Source of the DNA: an uncultured Roseicyclus sp.
Lineage (GTDB): Bacteria > Pseudomonadota > Alphaproteobacteria > Rhodobacterales > Rhodobacteraceae
Length of the DNA: 64,000 nucleotides
NCBI GenBank assembly: GCA_947491935.1
Contig: CANLLF010000003.1
Span: forward strand, 768,397 to 832,396
Direction: 5' to 3'
The first letter of the stretch is position 1; every line of letters starts with the position of its first letter. The position numbers and the translations under genes are program-made. Below the pieces are notes generated by a model. It saw nothing but the letters and a program-made list of their open reading frames with translations. It was not told the DNA's origin and did not search any database. Below, piece by piece: positions 42,999-52,312 of the stretch.

Positions 42999-43904
42999 TC
43001 ACTTGGCGGGCTCAGCGGCGGAGCCCGCCAGCGCCCGCGTCTCCGCAATCAGGGCGGTCAGAACCGGCGTGTGCGGCTCCCGATACGGCGCCACAAGGCC
43101 CACCTCATGGTCCATTCCGCGCCCGGCAATCTCCCGGATCACCAGGTCCGGCTTCCCGCCACATAAGAAGCGGGCCATATCGATCGGCAGGATCGTGATC
43201 CAATCCCCCGCCTCCACATGGGCGGCCAGCACCACGGTGGAATTGCTCTCCACCTGCGCCTCGGGCGTCACACCGGCTTCCATGAAATTCTCGTTGATGA
43301 TGCGCCGGTTCTGCATGTTGGGCGTCAGCAAGCAGAGCCGCTCACCGGACAGATCGGCCCATTCGACCTGTTCCTGACGGGCCAGATCGCTGTTGCGATG
43401 GGCGACAACGGTGTACCGCTCGCGATAGAGCGGTTCGGTCGTGACCCGGCCAAGGGGCTCATTATCGAGGTAGGACAGGCCCGCATCGGCCTCCAGATTC
43501 TCCAGCATCGACAGGATTTCGATGGAGGTCCGGCTCAGGATCGTCATGCGAATGTTCGGATGAGCCGCCGTGAAGCGCGCCGACAGATGCGCGGCCCAGG
43601 TCAGCGCCGTGGGGATCACGGCCAGCCGCACGATCCCGCTGAGCCCGTGGCGGGCCGTCCGCATTTCCTGCCGGAAGGTGCGCGTGTCGCTGACCAACTG
43701 GCGGGCCCAGACCAGCGCGCGCTGACCCTCGGGCGTCAGGCCCCCGTAGCGCGAGCCACGAAAGATCAGTTGCACCCCCAGCATCTCCTCCAACTGTTTG
43801 ATCCCGGTGGACAATGTCGGCTGGGTCAGGCCAAGGCTTTCCGCCGCGCGCCCGAAATGGCCCTCCCGGGCCACGGCGATGAACATCTCTAGTTTGTTGA
43901 TCAT
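42999..43904 (-). CDS. LysR-type transcriptional regulator of the formate dehydrogenase operon
   Basis: A 301-residue regulator with an N-terminal winged helix-turn-helix (MFIAVAREGHFGRAAESLGL TQ-type, LSTGIKQLEEMLG) and a C-terminal effector domain (RLAVIPTALTWAAHLSARF...). It lies upstream of fdsG in the same direction, with 150 nt between them that include a perfect T-N11-A dyad. In Rhodobacter such LysR genes precede fds operons, so control of fds is likely; formate as effector is a guess. The ATG at 43904 gives the standard short N-terminus (MINKLEM). Confidence 0.92.
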   Translation of the reverse strand: MINKLEMFIAVAREGHFGRAAESLGLTQPTLSTGIKQLEEMLGVQLIFRGSRYGGLTPEGQRALVWARQLVSDTRTFRQEMRTARHGLSGIVRLAVIPTALTWAAHLSARFTAAHPNIRMTILSRTSIEILSMLENLEADAGLSYLDNEPLGRVTTEPLYRERYTVVAHRNSDLARQEQVEWADLSGERLCLLTPNMQNRRIINENFMEAGVTPEAQVESNSTVVLAAHVEAGDWITILPIDMARFLCGGKPDLVIREIAGRGMDHEVGLVAPYREPHTPVLTALIAETRALAGSAAEPAK

Positions 43905-43952
43905 GGGGGCGGTTTGCCAATGAAGCTGCCGCAGTTCAATCGAAATTTTCTA

Positions 43953-45080
43953 TTAGGTGCGGACCACCATCGCGTCCGCCACGCGACGCGACAGCGTGTC
44001 CCGCGCCTCCCCCGTCGGGCCGTGCGCCGTGATACAAGCATCGAATCCGTCACCCGTGCGCACTGCCGTGACTGCCAGGGGTGGTTGCCCCAGAACCGGA
44101 GCCGCCGGATGGATGGCGCGCAGATCCAGCCCGAACAGCGGCGGCAATCGGCGGGCCACCGGCACGACGGTCAGCACGATGCCGGGCCGTGAGAACTCGG
44201 CCTGAACGGCAGGGCGGAGCAGCGGCGCCGGGATGATCCGCGCGCCGCCCATGCGCAGCCGCTCGATCATCGGTGTCTTGCGCGGATCGAACAGCGCGCG
44301 CGCCGCGTCGGACGAGCGCCCAAGATCGACCTCTTCCATCGTGGCGCGATTGCCCAAGACGCCCCCGGTGCTGCGCAAGGCTTCGATGCGGGCAACAGCG
44401 GCCCGGTTGCGGCGCCTCTCTGCCAATGTGGCAAAGGCCGGATCCTCTTCCAGTATCCGGTGCGCAAGGCGCAAAAGCGCATCGGCATGGCCCGCGGCCT
44501 CCGGCACGGCCCGGCGCAGACCATCGAACGACAAACGGCAAAGCGCCGAGGGCGGCGGGTCAAGCCGCGGATCCTCCTGCCCGCGCAATTGGGCGAAGCT
44601 GATCCGTTGCAACCCATCCAACGGAATGCCCTCACCCCGTTCCGGCAGGGCGCGGGTGGTGATGTGGCGCGAGATCCGCGTGCCATCCGCGATCGCATGG
44701 TCGAATTGCAGCGCCAGGCCCGACCACCCAGCCCCGTCGGGGTTGACCAGAACCGCGCGCCACAGCGGGCGCTTGGGATCCAGGCGCAGGCGCCGCATGG
44801 CGTCCATCAGCGGGGCCGGGTCGGTGACGGTTGGATCGTCGAGAATGGCCACATGATGCGGCCAGTCCAGCTCCACCTTCGCGTCGAAGACGGGCATCAC
44901 ACCCCGCCGGATCACCCGGTGAAACCGCTCGGCACCTTCCACCATCTGGTGCAAGCCAAGATAGGCCCGCGCCGGGTCAAACCCGCCCGCCGCCCCGCCC
45001 ACATCCTCGAACAGGATGGTGATGCTATTCGGGCCAGTGCGGAACAGAACCGCTTCGGCCGGGGTCAGGATCAGGGACAA
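43953..45080 (-). CDS. WS/DGAT-like acyltransferase (condensation superfamily)
   Basis: A 375-residue protein related to wax ester synthase/diacylglycerol acyltransferases and condensation domains. The N-terminal LTPAEAVLFRTGPNS fits the P-x-D/E-x-x-F opening of the family. The active-site motif reads FDHAIADG (H128, D132): the catalytic second His of HHxxxDG is kept, while the first His is Asp. It is shorter than typical WS/DGAT (about 450), with a compact C-terminal half. The likely start is TTG 45080, 2 nt after the alpha-oxoamine synthase stop; the frame runs further up inside that gene. It probably transfers an acyl group to an amine or alcohol made by the upstream enzyme. Confidence 0.7.
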   Translation of the reverse strand: MSLILTPAEAVLFRTGPNSITILFEDVGGAAGGFDPARAYLGLHQMVEGAERFHRVIRRGVMPVFDAKVELDWPHHVAILDDPTVTDPAPLMDAMRRLRLDPKRPLWRAVLVNPDGAGWSGLALQFDHAIADGTRISRHITTRALPERGEGIPLDGLQRISFAQLRGQEDPRLDPPPSALCRLSFDGLRRAVPEAAGHADALLRLAHRILEEDPAFATLAERRRNRAAVARIEALRSTGGVLGNRATMEEVDLGRSSDAARALFDPRKTPMIERLRMGGARIIPAPLLRPAVQAEFSRPGIVLTVVPVARRLPPLFGLDLRAIHPAAPVLGQPPLAVTAVRTGDGFDACITAHGPTGEARDTLSRRVADAMVVRT

Positions 45081-45082
45081 GG

Positions 45083-46282
45083 CTACTCGGCCACGGCCCG
45101 GCCGGACGCTTGGAGCGCATCCGAGAGGGCGGTCAGAAGCCGCTCGATATCCGCGGCTTTGTGATGCGTGGTCAGCGTCAGGCGCAGGCCCATATCGCGC
45201 GCCGCAACCGCGGGCGGCGCAACGCTGGCCACGTAGATCCCCGCCCTTTGCAACGCCAGCGCGGCAGAGGCCGTGGCCGCGATATCCCCGGTCCGAATGT
45301 AGCGCATCGGGGTGTCCGAGGCGCAGGCCAGCGGCAGGCCCAATGCAGCTGCGCCTGCGTTGAACTGCGCGATCCGTGCCCGCAGGGCGGCTTGCCGGGG
45401 TGCTAGGGCGTCGGACAGGTGCAGCCGGGCCGAGGCGGCAATGGCCCCCAGCATCGGCGGCTGGACGGGGCCGGAAAATGTCATCGCGGGGCCAAAGGCG
45501 CGGATCGCATCGGCCTCGTCCTCCGACGCCAAGGCCAAAGCCCCGCCCGCGCAGGCGAAGCTCTTGTTGAGGGACAGGGCGACGGTGACCCGCGGGTGAT
45601 CCGGCCATGTCCCAAGCGCCAGGCCCTGCCCCCGCGATCCGCACCAGCCCGCCGCGTGGGCGTCATCGACATAAAGCCGCAGCCGCTCGTTGGCCACCAG
45701 AAGGGCATTGAGCCCGTCAAACGGCGCGATATCCCCGATCATCGAATAGATCCCGTCAATCAGCAGCCAAATGGTCGGCGCATCGCTGGCGCGCAGCTTG
45801 CGCGCCAGCTGATCCGGGGCGGAATGGGCGATGGTCTGCACCCGGATCCCCTCGGCCTTCAAAAGGGAGGCGGCCACATGCAGGCTGGCATGGGCCTGCA
45901 CATCGATCAGCACAAGATCGTCGCGACCAACCAGAACCGGCAGTGCAGCTTGATGCCCAAGCGATGTCGACGGCACCAGCAAGGTCGGCCGCCCGGTGAT
46001 CTGCGCCAGAAGCGCCTCGGCCTCCCGGTAGGGCGGTGCCGACACGAAGGCGCGGGATGCGGAAAACTGCGTGCCATAGGCACGTGTCGCGGCAATCGCG
46101 CCTTCTTTCAGGGCCTCATCCATTTCCAGCCCGAGGTAGCTGCACGAGGCGAAATTGAGCATCGTCTGGCCGTTCAACGTGATCTGCCGCCCGGCCAGTT
46201 CCGCGTCTTCGGCGACCTGTTGCACGAGGCCCATGCCCCGCCCCGCCCGCAGCTGCGCCAGAGCCTGTGTCAAATCTTTCAT
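45083..46282 (-). CDS. Alpha-oxoamine synthase family PLP enzyme (BioF/KBL/SPT/CqsA-like)
   Basis: A 399-residue fold-type-I PLP enzyme that condenses an amino acid with an acyl thioester. LNFASCSYLGLEMDE starts the core; H131 (QAHASLHVAA) stacks on PLP, D206/H209 (YVDDAHAAGWCG) contact the cofactor, and K240 (SLNKSFACAGG) forms the Schiff base. The YGTQFSASRAFVS segment recalls CqsA-like members more than BioF. It is not next to biotin or threonine genes, so BioF and KBL roles are unlikely. ATG 46282 (MKDLTQAL) is used. The gene is divergent from the MMPL exporter and forms an operon with the acyltransferase. Confidence 0.82.
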   Translation of the reverse strand: MKDLTQALAQLRAGRGMGLVQQVAEDAELAGRQITLNGQTMLNFASCSYLGLEMDEALKEGAIAATRAYGTQFSASRAFVSAPPYREAEALLAQITGRPTLLVPSTSLGHQAALPVLVGRDDLVLIDVQAHASLHVAASLLKAEGIRVQTIAHSAPDQLARKLRASDAPTIWLLIDGIYSMIGDIAPFDGLNALLVANERLRLYVDDAHAAGWCGSRGQGLALGTWPDHPRVTVALSLNKSFACAGGALALASEDEADAIRAFGPAMTFSGPVQPPMLGAIAASARLHLSDALAPRQAALRARIAQFNAGAAALGLPLACASDTPMRYIRTGDIAATASAALALQRAGIYVASVAPPAVAARDMGLRLTLTTHHKAADIERLLTALSDALQASGRAVAE

Positions 46283-46408
46283 ATCAATCCAATACGGCGA
46301 CCTCTCGCCACTTGGGCATTGCGCCCTATCTGCGGTCAACGGTTAATGGGGCGCAGAATGAGACGCCGCCGTGCGATGATGCGGCGAAGCGACATTTGGC
46401 AGGCAGGC

Positions 46409-48475
46409 ATGACGAACGCTGACATGGCAGGACGAAGGGCTTCCCCGTGGATGTGGATGGCGGGCCTATTGGCGCTGATCGTGACGGCGATTGCGGCCTT
46501 TGGCGCGCGGGACCTGCATGTGGATGCCGATGTCGTCTCGGCGCTGTCGGGCGACAGCGAAGGCTATCTGGCCTACCGCGCGTTTCAGGATCGCTTCGCG
46601 CTGGGGCGTGCGGACGAGGCCTTGCTGGTTCGGACGAGCGATCTTTCTGATCCTTTCGCGTTTGAAGCATTGGAAAACCTGATCCTCGATCTGCAATTCA
46701 CCGATGGTGTGGCCGAAGTGGTCAGCCTCTTCTCGCTCCCGGCGGAGGGCACGACCACCCCCCTGATCCTCGCCGACCCGGGCGCGCCGCTGGCGGACCG
46801 GTTTGCCACCCTGCACCAAGCGGGCCCGGCCGCCGGTGCCCTGGTGGCGGAGGATCGTACCGCGGCGCTGCTGCACGTGATCGCCACGCCAGACGCTGCG
46901 CCGGGCGACATCTTCGCCGAACTCGATCCGTTGATCGAGGCCGCCGCCCCGTTGCAGATCGTCTCGGTCGGGCAGGCCGCGGTGGAACGCCAGATCTCCT
47001 TCGCGCTGATCCGCGATCAGGTGGTGGTGACGCCGGTGGCGATCCTGATCTGCATCATAGTGGGGGCGATTATCCTGCGGTCGATCCCTGCGGTTCTGGT
47101 CTGCGCCGTGCCCGCGATCTGCGGCGTGGTGTGGTTCATGGGGTTATTGGGGTGGAGCGGCCAGGCGCTGGATCCGTGGCTGGCGACCCTGCCAACGCTG
47201 GTGATGGTGCTGGCCTTTGCCGATACGCTTCACCTGTTCTATGCCAGCCGGGATACGGGAGGTCTGAACGCGGCGATCCGCGAGGTGTTGCCCGCCGCCG
47301 CGATGACATCGCTCACCTCGGCGCTGGCTCTGGCGAGCTTTGCCATAGCGGGTACAGATGCGCTTCTGGGCCTCGCGCTCTGGGGGCCGTTGGCGATGCT
47401 GTGCGGGTTCAGCGCCGTCTGCGTCCTGTTTCCGCTGATGTCGCGCCTGTTGATCCGCGGGGATGGCGCGCAGCCGGTACAGTTCCGGCTGCCGCTAGCC
47501 CCCGCACGCGCCGGCCTGCGCCACCCGCGCGTCATGGCCGTCCTCGCCCTTGTGACGGCCATTGCCCTGTTGCCCGCGCTCAACCGATCCGAGCCGTCCT
47601 TTTCGCTCTCCGAACATATCCGCGAGACGAGCCCGCTGGGGCAGGATCTGGCCTATATGGAGGCGGAGGGCCTGGGCTCGGCCAGCCTCTTCGTGGTGAT
47701 CGACGATGCCGATGGCGTGCCCGGCCTTGATGCGGAGGATGGGGACAGGATTGCCGCCGTGGCAAATGCCGCCCTGTCCGGTGCCGGGAATGGCGCCGGA
47801 GACGGCCCGCCCCAGGTGCCGGAGCGGTTCCGCGCGGAGGATGGCCTGTCGATCGCCCTGCCCGTCCTGCTGCCCCTGGGGATTGGGCCGGACAGCTTCG
47901 GCGCCGAGTTGGAGCGCCTGAATGCGGCGCTGGACGCGGCGGAGCTGAGCGAGGTGACCACCTTGGCCGGGCAATCCCTTTTGGGCCATCAGGTTGTACC
48001 GGACACCGTCGCGGCGATGCGCCTGTCGTTCTACATCGCGCTGGCCGCAATTGCCCTTGTGGTTGCCGTATCGCAACGCTCTCTGGTGCTGGCGCTCCTG
48101 GCCACGGCGATCAGTGCGATGCCGATGCTGGCGATCGAGGCGGTTCTGGTCGTGACCGGCGCGGGTATGACCATGACGGTGGCCTTTGCGCTCACCGTCG
48201 CCTTCGGTATCGCGGTGGATGACACGATCCATTACCTGAACCGATGGCGCCTGTCGGGCGGCACGCGCAATGAGCGGCTGGCCCATGCGCTTGATCATGC
48301 AGGGCCGCCGATGATCGCCTCCACATTGATCATGACGCTTGGGTTCGGGGCCACCGTGTTTAGCGCCACGGCGAGCCTGCCGGAATTTGGCGTATTTGTG
48401 ATGTTGGCGCTGTGGATGGCGCTGTTTGCCGACCTAGGTTTCCTGCCAGCCCTGATCCGCATGGTGAAACGATGA
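46409..48475 (+). CDS. MMPL/RND superfamily exporter
   Basis: A 688-residue predicted lipid or hydrophobic-molecule exporter with two MMPL repeats. Helix 1 (about 12-32) and a periplasmic loop of about 170 residues are followed by helices 2-6 (VVVTPVAILICIIVGAIILRS, ... LFPLMSRLLI). A second set includes LSFYIALAAIALVVAVSQRS and the helix VAFALTVAFGIAVDDTIHYL, with the acidic pair used for proton transfer. The start is uncertain: ATG 46409 has an AGGCAGG site, but in-frame ATGs at 46346, 46358 and 46376 are possible. The small secreted gene overlaps its end (ATGA). Confidence 0.85.
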   Translation: MTNADMAGRRASPWMWMAGLLALIVTAIAAFGARDLHVDADVVSALSGDSEGYLAYRAFQDRFALGRADEALLVRTSDLSDPFAFEALENLILDLQFTDGVAEVVSLFSLPAEGTTTPLILADPGAPLADRFATLHQAGPAAGALVAEDRTAALLHVIATPDAAPGDIFAELDPLIEAAAPLQIVSVGQAAVERQISFALIRDQVVVTPVAILICIIVGAIILRSIPAVLVCAVPAICGVVWFMGLLGWSGQALDPWLATLPTLVMVLAFADTLHLFYASRDTGGLNAAIREVLPAAAMTSLTSALALASFAIAGTDALLGLALWGPLAMLCGFSAVCVLFPLMSRLLIRGDGAQPVQFRLPLAPARAGLRHPRVMAVLALVTAIALLPALNRSEPSFSLSEHIRETSPLGQDLAYMEAEGLGSASLFVVIDDADGVPGLDAEDGDRIAAVANAALSGAGNGAGDGPPQVPERFRAEDGLSIALPVLLPLGIGPDSFGAELERLNAALDAAELSEVTTLAGQSLLGHQVVPDTVAAMRLSFYIALAAIALVVAVSQRSLVLALLATAISAMPMLAIEAVLVVTGAGMTMTVAFALTVAFGIAVDDTIHYLNRWRLSGGTRNERLAHALDHAGPPMIASTLIMTLGFGATVFSATASLPEFGVFVMLALWMALFADLGFLPALIRMVKR

Positions 48476-48927
48476 CCCGCACGATATTTCTGGCCGCTCT
48501 CCTGCTTTGCCCCCTGCCCGCCTTGGCTGATGTGCCCGCGTGGCTGTCCGGCGAATGGCGCACCGCCGCCCGGCTGACCGCGCCGGACGGGGCGCAGATC
48601 CGGATCCGCTGCACGCTGGATGCCGGTGCCGCCAGCGCCACGGATTGGACCGGCACCCTTGGTTGTGCCACGGTGCAGGGCCGCTTCGAAGGGCAATGGC
48701 AGATCGCGTTCAACGGCGGATCGGCCAGTGGCAATGTGTTTTTTTCCGGGACCGAGGCCGCAGATCTAAGCGTGAGCGGCACTGTCACCCCCGACGCGGT
48801 GCGTCTTGCCTCACCCGATGGGCAGGGCGTAGGCTTTGCTCCGGGCGCTGATGGTGCGCTGGTGGTAGACATGGATAGGTTAGGACCGCAACGCCTGACC
48901 GGCCGATTGACCTTCGAACCCCGTTAG
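48472..48927 (+). CDS. Small secreted beta-rich protein, hypothetical
   Basis: A 151-residue protein with a clear signal peptide (residues 1-19, FLAALLLCPLPALA-D). The mature part has alternating polar and hydrophobic strands (GTLGCATVQGRFEGQWQIAF, ADLSVSGTVTPDAVRLAS) and two cysteines. It is translationally coupled to the MMPL exporter by a 4-nt ATGA overlap and may be its periplasmic partner or a lipid-binding factor. No family recognised. Confidence 0.75.
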   Translation: MTRTIFLAALLLCPLPALADVPAWLSGEWRTAARLTAPDGAQIRIRCTLDAGAASATDWTGTLGCATVQGRFEGQWQIAFNGGSASGNVFFSGTEAADLSVSGTVTPDAVRLASPDGQGVGFAPGADGALVVDMDRLGPQRLTGRLTFEPR

Positions 48928-48937
48928 ACCGGCCCCG

Positions 48938-48952
48938 TTAACCCTTCTTCAA
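48938..48952 (+). promoter_or_regulatory. Degenerate CtrA-type site upstream of cheB-cheR fusion
   Basis: TTAA-CCCTTCT-TCAA matches the CtrA consensus TTAA-N7-TTAA at seven of eight fixed positions. It lies 104 nt before the CheB-CheR start at 49056. It is suggestive only alongside the perfect site at 52313. Confidence 0.35.
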
Positions 48953-49055
48953 TTGCGCCGGTTTGGCCGCCTCCCTAGTTTGGCGGCGGTGGAGAGTGGC
49001 CGGATCCCGAAGCGGGATCCGTGCGAACCCATCGCTGTGGTGCGGGAGATGCCAG

Positions 49056-52000
49056 ATGGATGAGATTGTTGACGGCCCGCCGGCCGATGAATTGTTCTAT
49101 GTCGGCATCGGGGCCTCCGCAGGCGGGCTGGAAGCCGCCTCTTCGCTGGTGCAGAACCTGCCCGCCGTGGCCAATGCCGTCTACATCCTGGCGCAGCACA
49201 TGTCGCCCACCCACAAGAGTTTGCTGACCTCACTCATCTCACGCGAAACCCCGCTTCCGGTGGTGGAATTGAAGGGCGAGACGGTGCCCACCGCCAACAC
49301 CTTCTTCATCACGCCGCCCAACACGGACGTAATTCTGGAAGACGGGCTGCTGAAACTGGTGGAGCCGGGTGGCCACACGGCCTCCCCCAAGCCGTCCGCC
49401 GACCGGCTATTCAAGTCGCTCGCCCACGAGCAGGGGCAGAATTGCGTGGGCGTCGTCCTGTCGGGCACCGGCAGTGATGGCAGCTACGGGGTGCAGGCGA
49501 TCCGCGAGGCGGGTGGCATCACCATCGCGCAGGATATCTCGACCGCGAAATATGACGGGATGCCGGCCTCCGCCGCCGAAACCGGCTGCATCGACCTGAC
49601 GCTGTCGCCCGAACAGATCGGCCAGCACCTGGAAAAGATCCTCGCCCGTCCGCGCGATTTCGGGGCGCTGCGGCGCCTCAATGAGCGCCCCAGCAAGCTA
49701 TCTGACCTGTTCCAGATCCTTCTGGCGCGCACCAGCGTCGATTTCCGCGATTACAAAGAAACCACCGTCAGCCGCCGCATCAACCGGCGCATGGCGGCCC
49801 TCGATATCGAGGATTACGACGAATATGTCGCCTATTGCCGGGCCTCGGTGGAAGAGGTCGACGCGCTCTACCGGGACCTGCTGATCTCGGTCACACGCTT
49901 TTTCCGGGATCGCGGACAGTTCGAGCAGCTGCGCAACGAATTCGAGAAAATGACCGCCAACCGGGAGATCGGCCAGCTGCGCCTGTGGGTTGCGGGCTGT
50001 GCCACCGGTGAAGAGGTCTATTCCATCGCGATCATGCTGGCCGAGGCGATGGGCGGGATCGAAGAGCTGAGCAAATCCCGCATCCAGATCTTCGCCACCG
50101 ATATCGATGACCGCGCCCTGGAGGTGGCCCGGCGCGGCATCTACCCGATCACGGCGGCGTCCGACATCCCCGAGGAGTTCTTGGACAAGTATTTCAAGGT
50201 CCATGACGGCCAGATCGAAGTGATGCGCGAGTTGCGCGATCTGACGCTGTTTTCCCTGCACAATATCTTTCAGGATCCACCTTTCCTGAACCTCGATTTT
50301 GTCAGCCTGCGCAATGTCTTGATCTACTTCAACACCGCGTTGCAGAACCGCATCCTGCATCGCATCCATTACGCGTTGAATCCATCTGGCTTCCTGTTTC
50401 TCGGCACATCGGAATCCGTGGGCAACATGGAATCGCTGTTCGAGACACGCTCAGGCACCGACAAGATCTATTCCAAGCGCCGCCTTGGCATGGCCAGCTC
50501 CATCCGGCCCGAGATCGGCAACCCCGCCTATGGCCGCTGGATCCCCGCCGCGCCCGCCAAGAAGATGGAGGACAGCCAGCCGGGCCATTTCTTCGATGCC
50601 GGCATGTTCTCGGCCCTCGCGCGCTCGGTGGCGCCCAACGGCTTCATCCTCACCCGTAGCGGAGAGATCGTGCGCGTTTACGGCGATATCTCCCCCTTCA
50701 CACAGCTTACGGAAAACGCGCCGCTCTGGATCGGGATCCGGTCCTTGCGCAAATCCCTGCGCGATGAGATCAGCGGGCTTTTCGCGACCGCCCTGAAAAA
50801 CAAGGAGAGGCGCACCGGGCGCTGGCATGATCTGGACGGCGCCAAGTTCAACCAGGCGCGCAGCGTGTGCTACCCCTTGCCGTCGACCGAAGACAACGAG
50901 GATCACGTTCTTGTCGCCATCGAGACCCGGATGAAGGACACCCCCTTCGAAGAGCTCGAAGCCATGAGCGAGACGGAGCAGCACACTTACATTCGGCAGA
51001 TGGAGCTGGAAATCGCGCAGACGCGTGAGGCGTTGCAGCAAACCGTGGAGGAGCTTCAGACCTCCAACGAGGAGCTGCAATCCATCAACGAAGAGATGCA
51101 GTCGACCAACGAAGAGCTTCAGGCCACCAATGAAGAGCTGGAAACATCGAACGAGGAATTGCAGTCCACCAACGAAGAACTCATCACCGTTAATGAGGAA
51201 TTACAGGTTAATTCCCACGAGCTTCAACGCGTCTCGACCGACCTGACGGCAACCCTTCAAGTGGTCCCCTTCCCTGTTCTCGTGATCGATCAGGCGCTGA
51301 TCGTGCGCCGCGCCTCGGACGCGGCGATGAAGGAATTCCAGATCCGGGAATTGCCGCAGACCGGCGTGCACCTGTCGCAATGCGAATTTCCCGAGCAGAT
51401 GTCGGTGCTGGCGCAGATGTGCAACGATGTCTTCCGGTTCCGAACCGAACGCCGGATCACCTTCAGCTCCGGCCACAGCGTCAAACGGCTTGCCGTCTCG
51501 CCGTTCCGCAATCAGACCGATGATGTCGCCGGCGTGGTCGTGACGCTGGTGGATGATTTCTCGTCGAACGAGGCCATCGAGCTTCTGCAGCGCTTCGGAA
51601 ATGTCGGCCATTGGCAGCTGCAACTCAGTGACAACAGCATCTTCTGGTCCGATGAAGTCTTCCGCATCCATGGCGTCGATCCGCAAGATGGTGTGCCGAA
51701 TTTTGACGACGCGATCGCCTTTTACGCCCCGGAAGATCGTCCGGGCATCATCGAAAAGATCGAGCAATGCGCCAAGAACGGTGAGCCGTTCCGCATTCTC
51801 AATCGCCTGACCCGGCGCGATGGACGCACGGTGATGGTGCAATCCGTCGGCAAGCGCATCACGGCCACCGATGGCACACCGCTTCGCATCATCGGCGTGT
51901 TCCAGAATGTCACCGAGCTGACTACGATCCAGTTGATTGTGCGGCAGATGGAAGAGCTGCAGAACGAGCTTGGATTTGCCTTTTATTCCTACGACATCAT

Positions 52001-52292
52001 GAACAAGCTGCCCTATTGGAGCGCCGGGCTTTTCGAGATGCTCGGCCATGACCCCAAGACCCATATTCCATCGCTATCGGGGCTGATCGATGCGTTCCAC
52101 CACGACGACCAGATCCGGATACAGAACCTGATCGATGCCGCAATCGAAAAGGGCGAGGGTTTTGAGTTCGAGGCACGGCTTGTTCGGCGCGACCGGTCCG
52201 TCGTGAAGTGCCGGGGCGAAGGGCATGTCGCGAAAAACGAGGCGGAGGCATCCTCCCATATCTATGGCAATCTTCGGCTGGACGAGGCATAA
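49056..52292 (+). CDS. CheB-CheR-PAS fusion protein (MCP methylesterase/methyltransferase hybrid)
   Basis: A 1078-residue fusion. The CheB methylesterase domain (about 12-190) has the Ser motif GIGASAGGLEA, the AQHMSPTH His and the SGTGSDGS Asp. A CheR domain follows (about 215-470; LRLWVAGCATGEEVYSIA binds SAM, with the LRNVLIYF motif). A PAS-like part leads into a long coiled-coil of NEELQ-type heptads (about 665-725; EELQTSNEELQSINEEMQST), then at least three PAS domains. Unlike many relatives it has no C-terminal histidine kinase. Such fusions occur outside chemotaxis operons and are thought to signal to methylated or other targets. ATG 49056 (MDEIVDGPP) is preferred over a GTG/ATG further up. 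Confidence 0.93.
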   Translation: MDEIVDGPPADELFYVGIGASAGGLEAASSLVQNLPAVANAVYILAQHMSPTHKSLLTSLISRETPLPVVELKGETVPTANTFFITPPNTDVILEDGLLKLVEPGGHTASPKPSADRLFKSLAHEQGQNCVGVVLSGTGSDGSYGVQAIREAGGITIAQDISTAKYDGMPASAAETGCIDLTLSPEQIGQHLEKILARPRDFGALRRLNERPSKLSDLFQILLARTSVDFRDYKETTVSRRINRRMAALDIEDYDEYVAYCRASVEEVDALYRDLLISVTRFFRDRGQFEQLRNEFEKMTANREIGQLRLWVAGCATGEEVYSIAIMLAEAMGGIEELSKSRIQIFATDIDDRALEVARRGIYPITAASDIPEEFLDKYFKVHDGQIEVMRELRDLTLFSLHNIFQDPPFLNLDFVSLRNVLIYFNTALQNRILHRIHYALNPSGFLFLGTSESVGNMESLFETRSGTDKIYSKRRLGMASSIRPEIGNPAYGRWIPAAPAKKMEDSQPGHFFDAGMFSALARSVAPNGFILTRSGEIVRVYGDISPFTQLTENAPLWIGIRSLRKSLRDEISGLFATALKNKERRTGRWHDLDGAKFNQARSVCYPLPSTEDNEDHVLVAIETRMKDTPFEELEAMSETEQHTYIRQMELEIAQTREALQQTVEELQTSNEELQSINEEMQSTNEELQATNEELETSNEELQSTNEELITVNEELQVNSHELQRVSTDLTATLQVVPFPVLVIDQALIVRRASDAAMKEFQIRELPQTGVHLSQCEFPEQMSVLAQMCNDVFRFRTERRITFSSGHSVKRLAVSPFRNQTDDVAGVVVTLVDDFSSNEAIELLQRFGNVGHWQLQLSDNSIFWSDEVFRIHGVDPQDGVPNFDDAIAFYAPEDRPGIIEKIEQCAKNGEPFRILNRLTRRDGRTVMVQSVGKRITATDGTPLRIIGVFQNVTELTTIQLIVRQMEELQNELGFAFYSYDIMNKLPYWSAGLFEMLGHDPKTHIPSLSGLIDAFHHDDQIRIQNLIDAAIEKGEGFEFEARLVRRDRSVVKCRGEGHVAKNEAEASSHIYGNLRLDEA

Positions 52293-52312
52293 ATGCGGGG
52301 AAACCCGCCGCG

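Noticed and set aside
45419-46408. Long N-terminal extension of the MMPL exporter frame
   Set aside because: The extension is antisense to the alpha-oxoamine synthase and has no membrane helices or similarity to exporters.
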